DNA of 64,000 nucleotides from Alteribacter aurantiacus DSM 18675 (GTDB lineage: Bacteria; Bacillota; Bacilli; Bacillales; Salisediminibacteriaceae), in assembly GCF_000429705.1 (NCBI RefSeq), contig NZ_KE386942.1, forward strand, positions 1 through 64,000, read 5' to 3'. This document shows, one piece after another, positions 57,900 through 64,000 of this stretch. Position numbers and translations under genes: made by a program. Each line of letters opens with the position of its first letter. The stretch's first letter is position 1. The notes below the pieces were generated by a model. That model searched no databases, was not told where the DNA came from, and was given only the letters and a program-made list of their open reading frames with translations.

Positions 57900-58787
57900 T
57901 CACCCTCTAAACATTCCTTTCGCATCCCGTGGCAATCCCCTGACACGCTCAAGATACTTCGTCATATTCTGATCATCAATATCCGGATAATGATATGATA
58001 GCTCTTCCGCTACCTCTTTCCCCAATGTACGGAATAGCTCACTAGCTGTGAACACCGCTCTCCAGTTCTCCTCCACATCGGCTCCTGCATACGTTCTCTC
58101 GTACATCTCCCAATGTGCTTCTGGCAAGTAAGTACTAAAATACTTCCCCATTTTTCCCGGTGACATTTTAAAGTCGTGCTTCATGGCAATCCACCAAGAG
58201 ACCATCTCATCCAATGGCTTTCTTACAATCTGATCAAACATCCCCTTTGCGTATGGGAGCTCTTCTCGCCACAATCCTTTTGCTACATTTTGCATGCACC
58301 ACCAAAACTCATTGCAGCTACCCTCAAATTCAGCCTTGCTTGGCTTTTTAATATGATAATCCGAGTCATTCGTTTTAGGGATAGAAGGAAAAAGCCCGTC
58401 TTTATCCAGAAGAGGGACAGTCAATGAATCTTGACCGTATTCTTCTTTCATTGCCTCAATCGTTTGTATGCGTAAATCGATCCGATTACCGTCATCAAAA
58501 AGCATTAAATAGGCATAAGAACGAAACACATCTACCTGTCTACCAAGAAGAGCATCATTTCTATCTGGCTCTTGCATCATAAGGAGATTCCCGAACACGC
58601 CAATCCAGCCCTCCTCTGTAAGAAAAGACGCTGTTTCCTCCACCACATAAACAATATCGTAGTCTTGAAAGAGATCTTTTGGTACTTGAGGGTTCGTTCG
58701 TGAACCGTTCATATAAACAGCACGAATTCGTGAATCTTTCTTTGCTACACCTATAATCAGATCAAACATGTCTTGTTCTGGTCGCAT
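57900..58787 (-). CDS. aadK: Aminoglycoside 6-adenylyltransferase (AadK/ANT(6)-like)
   Basis: A 295-residue nucleotidyltransferase matching the ANT(6) family, which adenylates streptomycin. The N-terminal active site has MNGSRTNPQVPKDLFQDYDIVYVV, where G-S and the D.D pair bind nucleotide and metal. RIDLRIQTIE holds a further acidic residue. The C-terminal half includes FWWCMQNVAKGLWREELPYAKGMFD and AMKHDFKMSPGKMGKYF. Chromosomal AadK proteins in bacilli give intrinsic low-level resistance; activity here is not proven. No mobile element flanks it. Confidence 0.92.
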   Translation of the reverse strand: MRPEQDMFDLIIGVAKKDSRIRAVYMNGSRTNPQVPKDLFQDYDIVYVVEETASFLTEEGWIGVFGNLLMMQEPDRNDALLGRQVDVFRSYAYLMLFDDGNRIDLRIQTIEAMKEEYGQDSLTVPLLDKDGLFPSIPKTNDSDYHIKKPSKAEFEGSCNEFWWCMQNVAKGLWREELPYAKGMFDQIVRKPLDEMVSWWIAMKHDFKMSPGKMGKYFSTYLPEAHWEMYERTYAGADVEENWRAVFTASELFRTLGKEVAEELSYHYPDIDDQNMTKYLERVRGLPRDAKGMFRG

Positions 58788-58887
58788 CGGTTTCGTACCT
58801 CTCTTTACAGGTTATTGGGTTATTGGGAACTTCTTCTTGTTTCGCTCGTATACACACCTAACCCCAATTCATTAAGGAGGAAAAACA

Positions 58888-59085
58888 ATGGAATACAATC
58901 GAGAAAAGATTGATCAAGCAAAAGAAGAGACGAAATTCATTGATACCATGGTGTCCCATAGAATGAAAGGGATTCGTTGGGCGGCAATCTTGGGCTTTTT
59001 CATGATGATCGTAACCGTCTTGATAAAAATTAGAGAAAATAATGCTACGGTCCAAATGAAAGAGACTTGGGCCGTCTGCGGATGA
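58888..59085 (+). CDS. Small single-helix membrane protein
   Basis: A 65-residue protein with a charged N-terminus (NREKIDQAKEETKFIDTM) and one membrane helix (about residues 30-48, WAAILGFFMMIVTVLI). The strong AAGGAGGAAAAACA site supports it as real. Its last 41 bp overlap the 3' end of the convergent gene at 59045. Unknown function. Confidence 0.65.
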   Translation: MEYNREKIDQAKEETKFIDTMVSHRMKGIRWAAILGFFMMIVTVLIKIRENNATVQMKETWAVCG

Positions 59086-59512
59086 TTGTTCTCCTCTTTT
59101 TTTCTACACTGTTCAACTGAGAAAATAAACAAGTAAACGATAAACAAAGAATAGACGAGAAACATATAAAAAGAGTAGGCCACACAGTTGTCCACTCCAT
59201 CAAAGGACCAAACACGCCACCAGCTAAAAACAAAACAGCAGATACGATTCCGACCAAACCTGATACAAAAGGCATTTGGGTCCAAAACGAGCGATTCAGT
59301 AGATTGTTCGATTTCTTCCCTTCAAGGGTAAAAAGCACATAAAAACCGACTACAATGACACTTACAATCATAAAAGTCATCGTTCCGGAGTGAATGACAC
59401 TACACTCGCTTGCTACAGACTCCACTGTTCGTTGACTTCCTATGTATTCTAAAGCAAATAAGAGAAGACCAATAACTAAAACAGTCATCCCTTGCAATAA
59501 CCAATGTTTCAT
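59045..59512 (-). CDS. Four-helix membrane protein, unknown
   Basis: A 155-residue protein with helices at about 5-23, 45-63, 80-100 and 108-132 and a basic tail (KKRRTIIRRRPK). The start shares one base with the stop of the upstream small gene (TAATG), with AGAGGAG as its site, so the pair is coupled. The last 41 bp overlap the convergent gene at 58888. No family is recognised. Confidence 0.7.
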   Translation of the reverse strand: MKHWLLQGMTVLVIGLLLFALEYIGSQRTVESVASECSVIHSGTMTFMIVSVIVVGFYVLFTLEGKKSNNLLNRSFWTQMPFVSGLVGIVSAVLFLAGGVFGPLMEWTTVWPTLFICFSSILCLSFTCLFSQLNSVEKKRRTIIRRRPKSLSFGP

Positions 59513-59700
59513 TAAGACTCCTCTTTTAACACTTTACCAAGTACGATTCTGCCTACTACACTGCCTAAAATGGCTGCGATGACTGCAATCATGACGATGA
59601 GTAGCATGGGGCTTTCCGGTATGGTCAGTTCAACCACGAATACCGCACCTCCAACAAAACCGCCTGTAAATAACGCTTGTGGTATTCTTCGGTTATTCAT
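59512..59700 (-). CDS. Two-helix small membrane protein
   Basis: A 62-residue protein with two helices (about 8-25 and 32-54, Gly-rich). AAAAGGAGAG precedes the ATG at 59700. It is coupled to the downstream gene by a TAATG overlap. Unknown function. Confidence 0.65.
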   Translation of the reverse strand: MNNRRIPQALFTGGFVGGAVFVVELTIPESPMLLIVMIAVIAAILGSVVGRIVLGKVLKEES

Positions 59701-59772
59701 CTTCGTTCTCTCCTTTTACCATTTAAAGCTTTTAAACGTGAGTAAATGTGTGAGACCTTAACGGAACGGACA

Positions 59773-60264
59773 TCACATTTCAATATACTCTTTCATCTTA
59801 TTTACATTCTTCTTATTCACACCATAGTCTACTAACGTAATCGGAATAATCGGTCTACTTTCAATCGTCACTACGGTTTTTTCAGCGTCCGTTTCTTCTA
59901 CAATACAGGACAGCTTTTCGCCCCATGAGCGAAAAGACATTCCCGTTCTCCCACGAACAATTCCTTTCTCCATTTCAACGTCTTTCACTGATGCCCCACC
60001 TAAAGAATTGATTGCATTTTCACATCGTTTAACTGCATCTTCGCGTGAGAAGGTTATGGCAACTTTGGCCTCTTGTTTAATAGGACTGTTAAAAGACCCT
60101 TCTTCTTTTGTACCTAAGTAATGCAACAATCCTAATGTAATGGTCATGATTGTAGCGAAAATAACTGAGCCAATTACAGTAGGTAATAGAGCACCATAAA
60201 CGAAGTAAGTGCCTATACCGTATGGAATGGCACTAAATACAAACAACATCGCTATTCGTTTCAT
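59773..60264 (-). CDS. Membrane protein with soluble C-terminal domain, unknown
   Basis: A 163-residue protein with two N-terminal helices (about 4-21 and 28-50). A cytoplasmic domain of about 95 residues follows (ITFSREDAVKRCENAINSLGGASVKDVEMEKGIVRGRTGMSFRSWGEKLSCIVEE). That segment, with GRTG.SF.SWGE, resembles domains that follow helices in small uncharacterised Bacillus membrane proteins. The start has CGGAGGAGG. No function assigned. Confidence 0.7.
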   Translation of the reverse strand: MKRIAMLFVFSAIPYGIGTYFVYGALLPTVIGSVIFATIMTITLGLLHYLGTKEEGSFNSPIKQEAKVAITFSREDAVKRCENAINSLGGASVKDVEMEKGIVRGRTGMSFRSWGEKLSCIVEETDAEKTVVTIESRPIIPITLVDYGVNKKNVNKMKEYIEM

Positions 60265-60393
60265 GCTAACGCCTCCTCCGTTTCCCTGTCTATTCTGGCA
60301 ATCTATTCCAATCTATGTAAGGGAAAACGGGGATTTCCGTTTTGCATTTTCATCCTTATGGGAAGAGGAGAATATAGAGAAGGAGTGAGACCA

Positions 60394-60693
60394 ATGAATG
60401 CTTATGCCAAGTTCTTGGGGGCAAAAAAGGAAAAAGATCGCCACATGGTTTTTCGGATTCTCGACTATCTTTCTTATGTTCTGTTTGCTCTGTTTCTTTT
60501 GGTCATGATCACCGATATCGCGCTATTACCTGACGTCTTCCTTGTTCCCGCTTTCTTTTTCATTGTTACGCTATATATTGGTGGAAAGGCAGTTGAAGGT
60601 CTTGTTGATGGTGTATATAGAGTGATGTTTATTTATGGTCCGCCGGCTCTCCTTAGCTTCGTCACCGGAATTGTTCTCCTTTTTATGCTATAA
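60394..60693 (+). CDS. Three-helix small membrane protein
   Basis: A 99-residue protein whose helices lie at about 28-46, 48-66 and 80-98, after a short charged N-terminus. The ATG at 60394 was chosen for AAGGAGTGAGACC. It is divergent from the gene at 59773 and convergent with the SpoIID-domain gene. No family is recognised. Confidence 0.65.
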   Translation: MNAYAKFLGAKKEKDRHMVFRILDYLSYVLFALFLLVMITDIALLPDVFLVPAFFFIVTLYIGGKAVEGLVDGVYRVMFIYGPPALLSFVTGIVLLFML

Positions 60694-60727
60694 AAAACAC
60701 GGAGTGACTCGTGAGCCGCTCCGTGTA
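60691..60727 (-). terminator. Bidirectional hairpin terminating the SpoIID-domain gene
   Basis: ACACGGAG (60697-60704) pairs with CTCCGTGT (60719-60726). On the minus strand it is followed by TTTTTTAT. Confidence 0.8.
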
Positions 60728-60736
60728 ACCTTCCCT

Positions 60737-62311
60737 TTAATAATACAACTCTAGTTCAATGCCTTGGTAGAAATGTTTCAAGATCTCTTCGTATGACCAT
60801 CCTTTTACAGCCATACCAACCGCACCTACTTGAGACATGCCAATCCCATGGCCCCAGCCTCCACCGTACACTTTAAATCCAGTTACGTCGTTTCCTTCTT
60901 TCATTGGTTCAATAAAAAATAACGTGCTAAGAAGGGGGCTCGGATTTCCGCTAGCATTAATGTATTGAAGTGCCCAACGAATTTGATCTTTCTGCTCATA
61001 AAACGTACCGTTTTCCGTTACAAATTCAATTTCATACACACGACCGGAATCGGATCGTTCAAGGACATTAATCTCTAACACTTCTCCTACGTCTGTGTTA
61101 AACCTCTCACTCAAAACGAGGCTAATTTCTTCTGGTGTCCACTCAAAATTCCATCTGTAATATCGTGACCAGTCCGCTTCAAAGCTCTCTTTTTTCGCTC
61201 GGAGGGACCGGGAATTTGCATGATTTTTAAACATTTCCAACGTTGGTACATTTTCAAGAGCTCTGCCTCTTTCTGAAACAGGCACTCCTCGTAGATAAGG
61301 AACTGCTGGCGAGTTCCATATGTCTTCGTTATTCGCCGTGAACCCGCCGCTTGTGGAGTGGTAAACGGTTGTGATCAATTCCCCATCATACGTGGCAACC
61401 ACAGCTTTTGTATCTTGAACAGCTCCTGTTGAAATCGGGTGCTCGTTATCGTATCCACCATAAACTTGATCGGCTGTCGTTGGTAGAAGGTCGTAACCAT
61501 CCGAACTGCGCTTCCCTAGGTTGTTCAACGCGTAGGTACGTGCGGCAATTGCTTGTGCCTTTTGAGCTTCTACTGCATCTAGTCCACCAAATGGCTCAGG
61601 TGGTAGCTCGTGAGGAACAACTCCTTGCACATAATCATCGATGTTCACTTCGTTAATCCCAGCTAACGTACCACTGCTGTTAAATCCAACTTCTCCGATG
61701 CCTCGATAATTACTTCCGTTCATCTTTACAAGATTAGTAGACGAGGTAATCACGACTGCCTCTTCAGAGATCACTTCTCCATTAGCCCCGCTTACTTTGA
61801 TTGTCGTTTCCCCGTCAACGGTCGTAATTTGTCTCCAAAAAGAATCTCCCCCTGCAAGACCCTTGGAGATGACTTCTTGTCTAAACACTTCTCTTTCACC
61901 CCAAGTGGCATCAAGAGAGAATTCTCCAATCAACAACCGTGTGAATTCCAAATAAGGTTCCAGGTAAGTAGGATACCCTTCTGCTTCTGCTAACGCAACC
62001 CACTCGTCAATCGCCGCTTGGCTTGTTGTGGATCCTGCCTGCAATCTAAATAATGTCTCAATATCAGCCGTGCTTTCAAGAGTAACGGTTGCATCTTCGT
62101 TTGATCCTTCATAAATCGTTTCTCCCGACTCTTTTGTTTCGATGGTGAAATCTCCTTCACTACCAATAGTGATCGTTTCAGCCGTTGGAACAACCCCGAT
62201 TCGAACGTCTGGCTCTCCCTGTGTTTCGGCATGACTTACTGTGCCCGGCAAAAAGATAGCGCTTACAAGAAGAAAAATGATAAACATGTTCATGATTGAT
62301 TTAACTCTCAT
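60737..62311 (-). CDS. SpoIID/LytB domain secreted protein
   Basis: A 524-residue exported protein. A signal peptide ends near TVSHAE. The first 200 residues are divergent. The SpoIID domain then follows: QGVVPHELPPEPFGGLDAVEAQKAQAIAARTYAL with the catalytic Glu, YHSTSGGFTANNEDIW, and GGWGHGIGMSQVGAVGMAVKGWSYEEILKHFYQGIELE. SpoIID is a lytic transglycosylase that trims denuded glycan during engulfment; LytB modifies autolysin. This is a longer paralogue (SpoIID itself is about 340 residues), so a vegetative or spore wall role is open. Confidence 0.9.
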   Translation of the reverse strand: MRVKSIMNMFIIFLLVSAIFLPGTVSHAETQGEPDVRIGVVPTAETITIGSEGDFTIETKESGETIYEGSNEDATVTLESTADIETLFRLQAGSTTSQAAIDEWVALAEAEGYPTYLEPYLEFTRLLIGEFSLDATWGEREVFRQEVISKGLAGGDSFWRQITTVDGETTIKVSGANGEVISEEAVVITSSTNLVKMNGSNYRGIGEVGFNSSGTLAGINEVNIDDYVQGVVPHELPPEPFGGLDAVEAQKAQAIAARTYALNNLGKRSSDGYDLLPTTADQVYGGYDNEHPISTGAVQDTKAVVATYDGELITTVYHSTSGGFTANNEDIWNSPAVPYLRGVPVSERGRALENVPTLEMFKNHANSRSLRAKKESFEADWSRYYRWNFEWTPEEISLVLSERFNTDVGEVLEINVLERSDSGRVYEIEFVTENGTFYEQKDQIRWALQYINASGNPSPLLSTLFFIEPMKEGNDVTGFKVYGGGWGHGIGMSQVGAVGMAVKGWSYEEILKHFYQGIELELYY

Positions 62312-62327
62312 TTCCCTAACCCCCCAA

Positions 62328-62353
62328 TATTATTAAAACTATATTTAATAATA
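62328..62353. promoter_or_regulatory. Perfect AT-rich palindrome upstream of the SpoIID-domain gene
   Basis: TATTATTAAA (62328-62337), a 6-nt centre and TTTAATAATA (62344-62353), 17 bp upstream of the start codon. It could be an operator, but no regulator is recognised. The rest of the 62354-62502 stretch shows nothing else. Confidence 0.55.
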
Positions 62354-62502
62354 TAAAACAATTTTCTGAAATTCTGTTTTAGTTTTGGGAGAATTATACT
62401 TTTGAACTATTCTGTTTTTTCTTTCATAAGGAGGTGAGTTGTGGAAAATATGTATTTTTTTACACTTTAATAGACCTTTAGTAGAAATCCAGGTTTCACA
62501 AA

Positions 62503-62536
62503 ATAAAAAAACAGGCAGCAAGCCACCTGTTTTTTG
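62503..62536 (-). terminator. Terminator of the DUF1761 gene
   Basis: AAACAGG (62509-62515) pairs with CCTGTTT (62526-62532), with T tracts on both strands, just beyond the stop at 62546. Confidence 0.8.
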
Positions 62537-62545
62537 TGAACGATC

Positions 62546-62929
62546 TTATACGACTACCATCACTGCACCAATGATTGTTAAAGCGAGCAGGTGATAACCC
62601 GCTGCCAGTACAAAAGTGAGTTGTTCATTTTTCGTATGTGCTCCTAGCCCAAAAAGAAAGTCTTTTCCATAGGCTAGTGTAACAATAACACCAGTTAATA
62701 GTCCTACTAGAAACCCATCTATGATTGTTTGTGCTCCGGCTACTTGTAAAAGCAAGTACAATACAACAGTAATCACTAGCGTTACTAAACTCACAAGGCC
62801 ATAGTTTGGTGGGTTTGCTTCTTTTATGTTCAAAACTTCTACCCACTTGTTTCCAAAAAGCAGGGGGGAATAGTAGAGCATCCCAATGGAAATATAAATG
62901 ATAACGCCTAGTAGTATGGATAAAATCAT
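62546..62929 (-). CDS. DUF1761 family membrane protein
   Basis: A 127-residue protein with four helices. The opening IGMLYYSPLLFGNKWVE (Y-S-P..F...W) is the DUF1761 hallmark, followed by three further hydrophobic stretches. No function is known for the family. AAGAGGAAAACAG precedes the ATG. It lies 72 bp after the S16 protease gene on the same strand. Confidence 0.8.
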   Translation of the reverse strand: MILSILLGVIIYISIGMLYYSPLLFGNKWVEVLNIKEANPPNYGLVSLVTLVITVVLYLLLQVAGAQTIIDGFLVGLLTGVIVTLAYGKDFLFGLGAHTKNEQLTFVLAAGYHLLALTIIGAVMVVV

Positions 62930-63001
62930 CTGTTTTCCTCTTTTCTTTTCTGCTAAATATAAGGTCGACTTTAAAGCCTGTAAAACATATCCTCTCCAAC
63001 A

Positions 63002-63886
63002 TTAACGATCATTTATGTTTTCTACCGCCTTTTTCGCCTCTTCAACTGAAGCAACACCAATAACAGTCATACTCAGTTTTTCTTCTTTTATAATCTCCTC
63101 GGCCTCTTTCAAGTTGCTGTTTGGAACGATCATGTATGGAAATTGGTTTTCCTCGGAAATAAGCAATTTCTCCCGAATCATGCCAACCTCTCTCACATGA
63201 CCGTCTGCCTCCATCGTTCCTGTAACACCGATCGGGATGCTGTTTTCCAAGTGACCAGCGTTGATAAGAGCTTTCAATCCAATCGCTAATCCTGCGCTGT
63301 TACCTACTAGGTCATCGCGATTGAAATAATTGTAGGCAAAGGCAACGTCCTCCCCCAAGTAGGCTTCGGCATTATTCCGAAATCGCTCGAAATCGGTGGT
63401 TACTAAACCGATCCATCCTACTAGTTCACTTGATTTCCCTCTGTATCGCATGCGATTTGTGATTGGGTAAACGTCATAAACCTTCTGATCCTGTCCTTCT
63501 ATATACCACTCTAGCATCTCTTCGTCTTGGATATATTGGACGTGATGAAGGTTGACAGATAAAAGATAGATGTTAGAATTCCCAAGCAGATCTTCAGGTT
63601 CAAGGTATCCACTTATTTCATATGTATGACTTTCATAGTTTAACAGTCGGATCTCAAAAAGCATGAAAAGAGATAATAAGATCAAAGTCGCCACAAAAAA
63701 GGACTTCTTTCGACGCTCCCTTCTGAATATAACGACAGAGCCAGCTGCTAAAATCATCAGCACTAGGAAGCTCCCGATTAGCACAAACCCGTTTATCCAC
63801 TCCAAAAGGTATGCGCTCAGGAGAAGGGCATACACACAAATCGATACGACCACGCTCAGTAAGATGATCTTGTTTAAAGTTTTCAT
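63002..63886 (-). CDS. Membrane-anchored Lon-type (S16) protease
   Basis: A 294-residue protein. Three N-terminal helices (about 6-26, 32-54, 63-80) are followed by a poorly conserved linker, and then a Lon proteolytic domain whose Ser-Lys dyad is Ser197 in GNSAGLAIGL and Lys240 in GMIREKLLISEE. There is no AAA+ ATPase and no PDZ domain, unlike Lon or YlbL. The active site probably faces the outside. Its start overlaps the stop of the preceding gene (ATGA), so the two are coupled. Substrate unknown. Confidence 0.8.
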   Translation of the reverse strand: MKTLNKIILLSVVVSICVYALLLSAYLLEWINGFVLIGSFLVLMILAAGSVVIFRRERRKKSFFVATLILLSLFMLFEIRLLNYESHTYEISGYLEPEDLLGNSNIYLLSVNLHHVQYIQDEEMLEWYIEGQDQKVYDVYPITNRMRYRGKSSELVGWIGLVTTDFERFRNNAEAYLGEDVAFAYNYFNRDDLVGNSAGLAIGLKALINAGHLENSIPIGVTGTMEADGHVREVGMIREKLLISEENQFPYMIVPNSNLKEAEEIIKEEKLSMTVIGVASVEEAKKAVENINDR

Positions 63887-64000
63887 CGTTGCACCTTCCT
63901 CACGTAGATCATACACCCGATTTGACTTTCATGATCTTGTACATAGACACCTTTTTGGTACGTTCTGAGGGATCGAATAATGAGTACGTCTCCCAACGAA
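63883..64000 (-). CDS. 3' end of an unidentified gene (partial)
   Basis: The last 38 codons of an open frame (ending GVYVQDHESQIGCMIYVRKVQR) run in from the right edge, and the stop overlaps the start of the S16 protease gene (ATGA). The segment is too short for family assignment. Confidence 0.55.
   Translation of the reverse strand, partial: SLGDVLIIRSLRTYQKGVYVQDHESQIGCMIYVRKVQR

Noticed and set aside
57900..58787. Acquired resistance gene on a mobile element
   Set aside because: The ANT(6)-like gene has no flanking mobile DNA, and codon use looks like that of its neighbours; a chromosomal aadK is more likely.
1..64000. tRNA genes, riboswitches, T-boxes and prophage genes
   Set aside because: Looked for by eye on both strands and none seen. 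Structured leaders of these kinds could still be missed without covariance-model searches.

Overview
The window looks like chromosomal DNA from an endospore-forming member of the Bacillaceae, possibly a moderately halophilic Halobacillus/Pontibacillus-like genus. The evidence is: spore genes (gamma-type SASP, SspK, PdaA, a SpoIID-domain protein); a left half that runs gene for gene like the Bacillus subtilis yfh-yga block next to rrnD, in reverse; and many acidic surface lipoproteins. The genus is inference. No prophage, transposase, CRISPR array, tRNA or large mobile element was seen.

Layout. 1-0.6 kb: 5' end of a 16S rRNA gene on the minus strand with its leader and tandem promoters. 0.6-22 kb: ygxA, ygzB, perR (with a PerR box on its promoter), a small PII-like protein and a hydroxyacid dehydrogenase, an M29 aminopeptidase, a duplicated divergent pair of surface-protein genes, bcp, a K+ channel, an ABC-2 exporter, gsaB, an amine oxidase, ygaE-like, ygaD, ntdP, a DUF3939 gene, sspE, fabL and yfhS. 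22-36 kb: quinone oxidoreductase, paired chrA halves, gamma-glutamyltransferase, an SDR, mutY, yfhP, yfhJ, sspK, yfhH, lactate permease, recX, yfhF, yfhE, yfhD. 36-46.8 kb: treR-treA with a TreR operator inside the promoter, a FixH/YtkA-like lipoprotein, rlmCD, alkA, a GAF protein, pdaA and class I fumarase. 47-64 kb is more variable: palindromic repeats, an RNase HI-like protein, a chemoreceptor, an RsbR-type STAS protein, a broken sigma-factor gene joined to a GNAT remnant, small membrane proteins, a sigY-like operon (sigma, membrane protein, ABC ATPase, permease), an aminoglycoside adenylyltransferase, a SpoIID-domain protein and a membrane-anchored Lon-type (S16) protease.

The most unusual content lies between genes. 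(1) Seven arrays of 20-22 bp units occupy gene-free gaps. Each has its own core sequence but nearly the same period. (2) A palindrome of about 45 bp sits inside other hairpins at three places. Two of these copies are flanked by direct repeats, and a fourth, shortened copy lies in a leader. This looks like a tiny mobile element that inserts into hairpin loops. (3) At least four long palindromic repeats share a GC-rich core. Among the genes, the tandemly duplicated divergent pair at 5.6-8.6 kb (membrane-anchored CxxC protein opposite a lipoprotein with a thioredoxin-like C-terminus) is the best candidate for an undescribed protein system.
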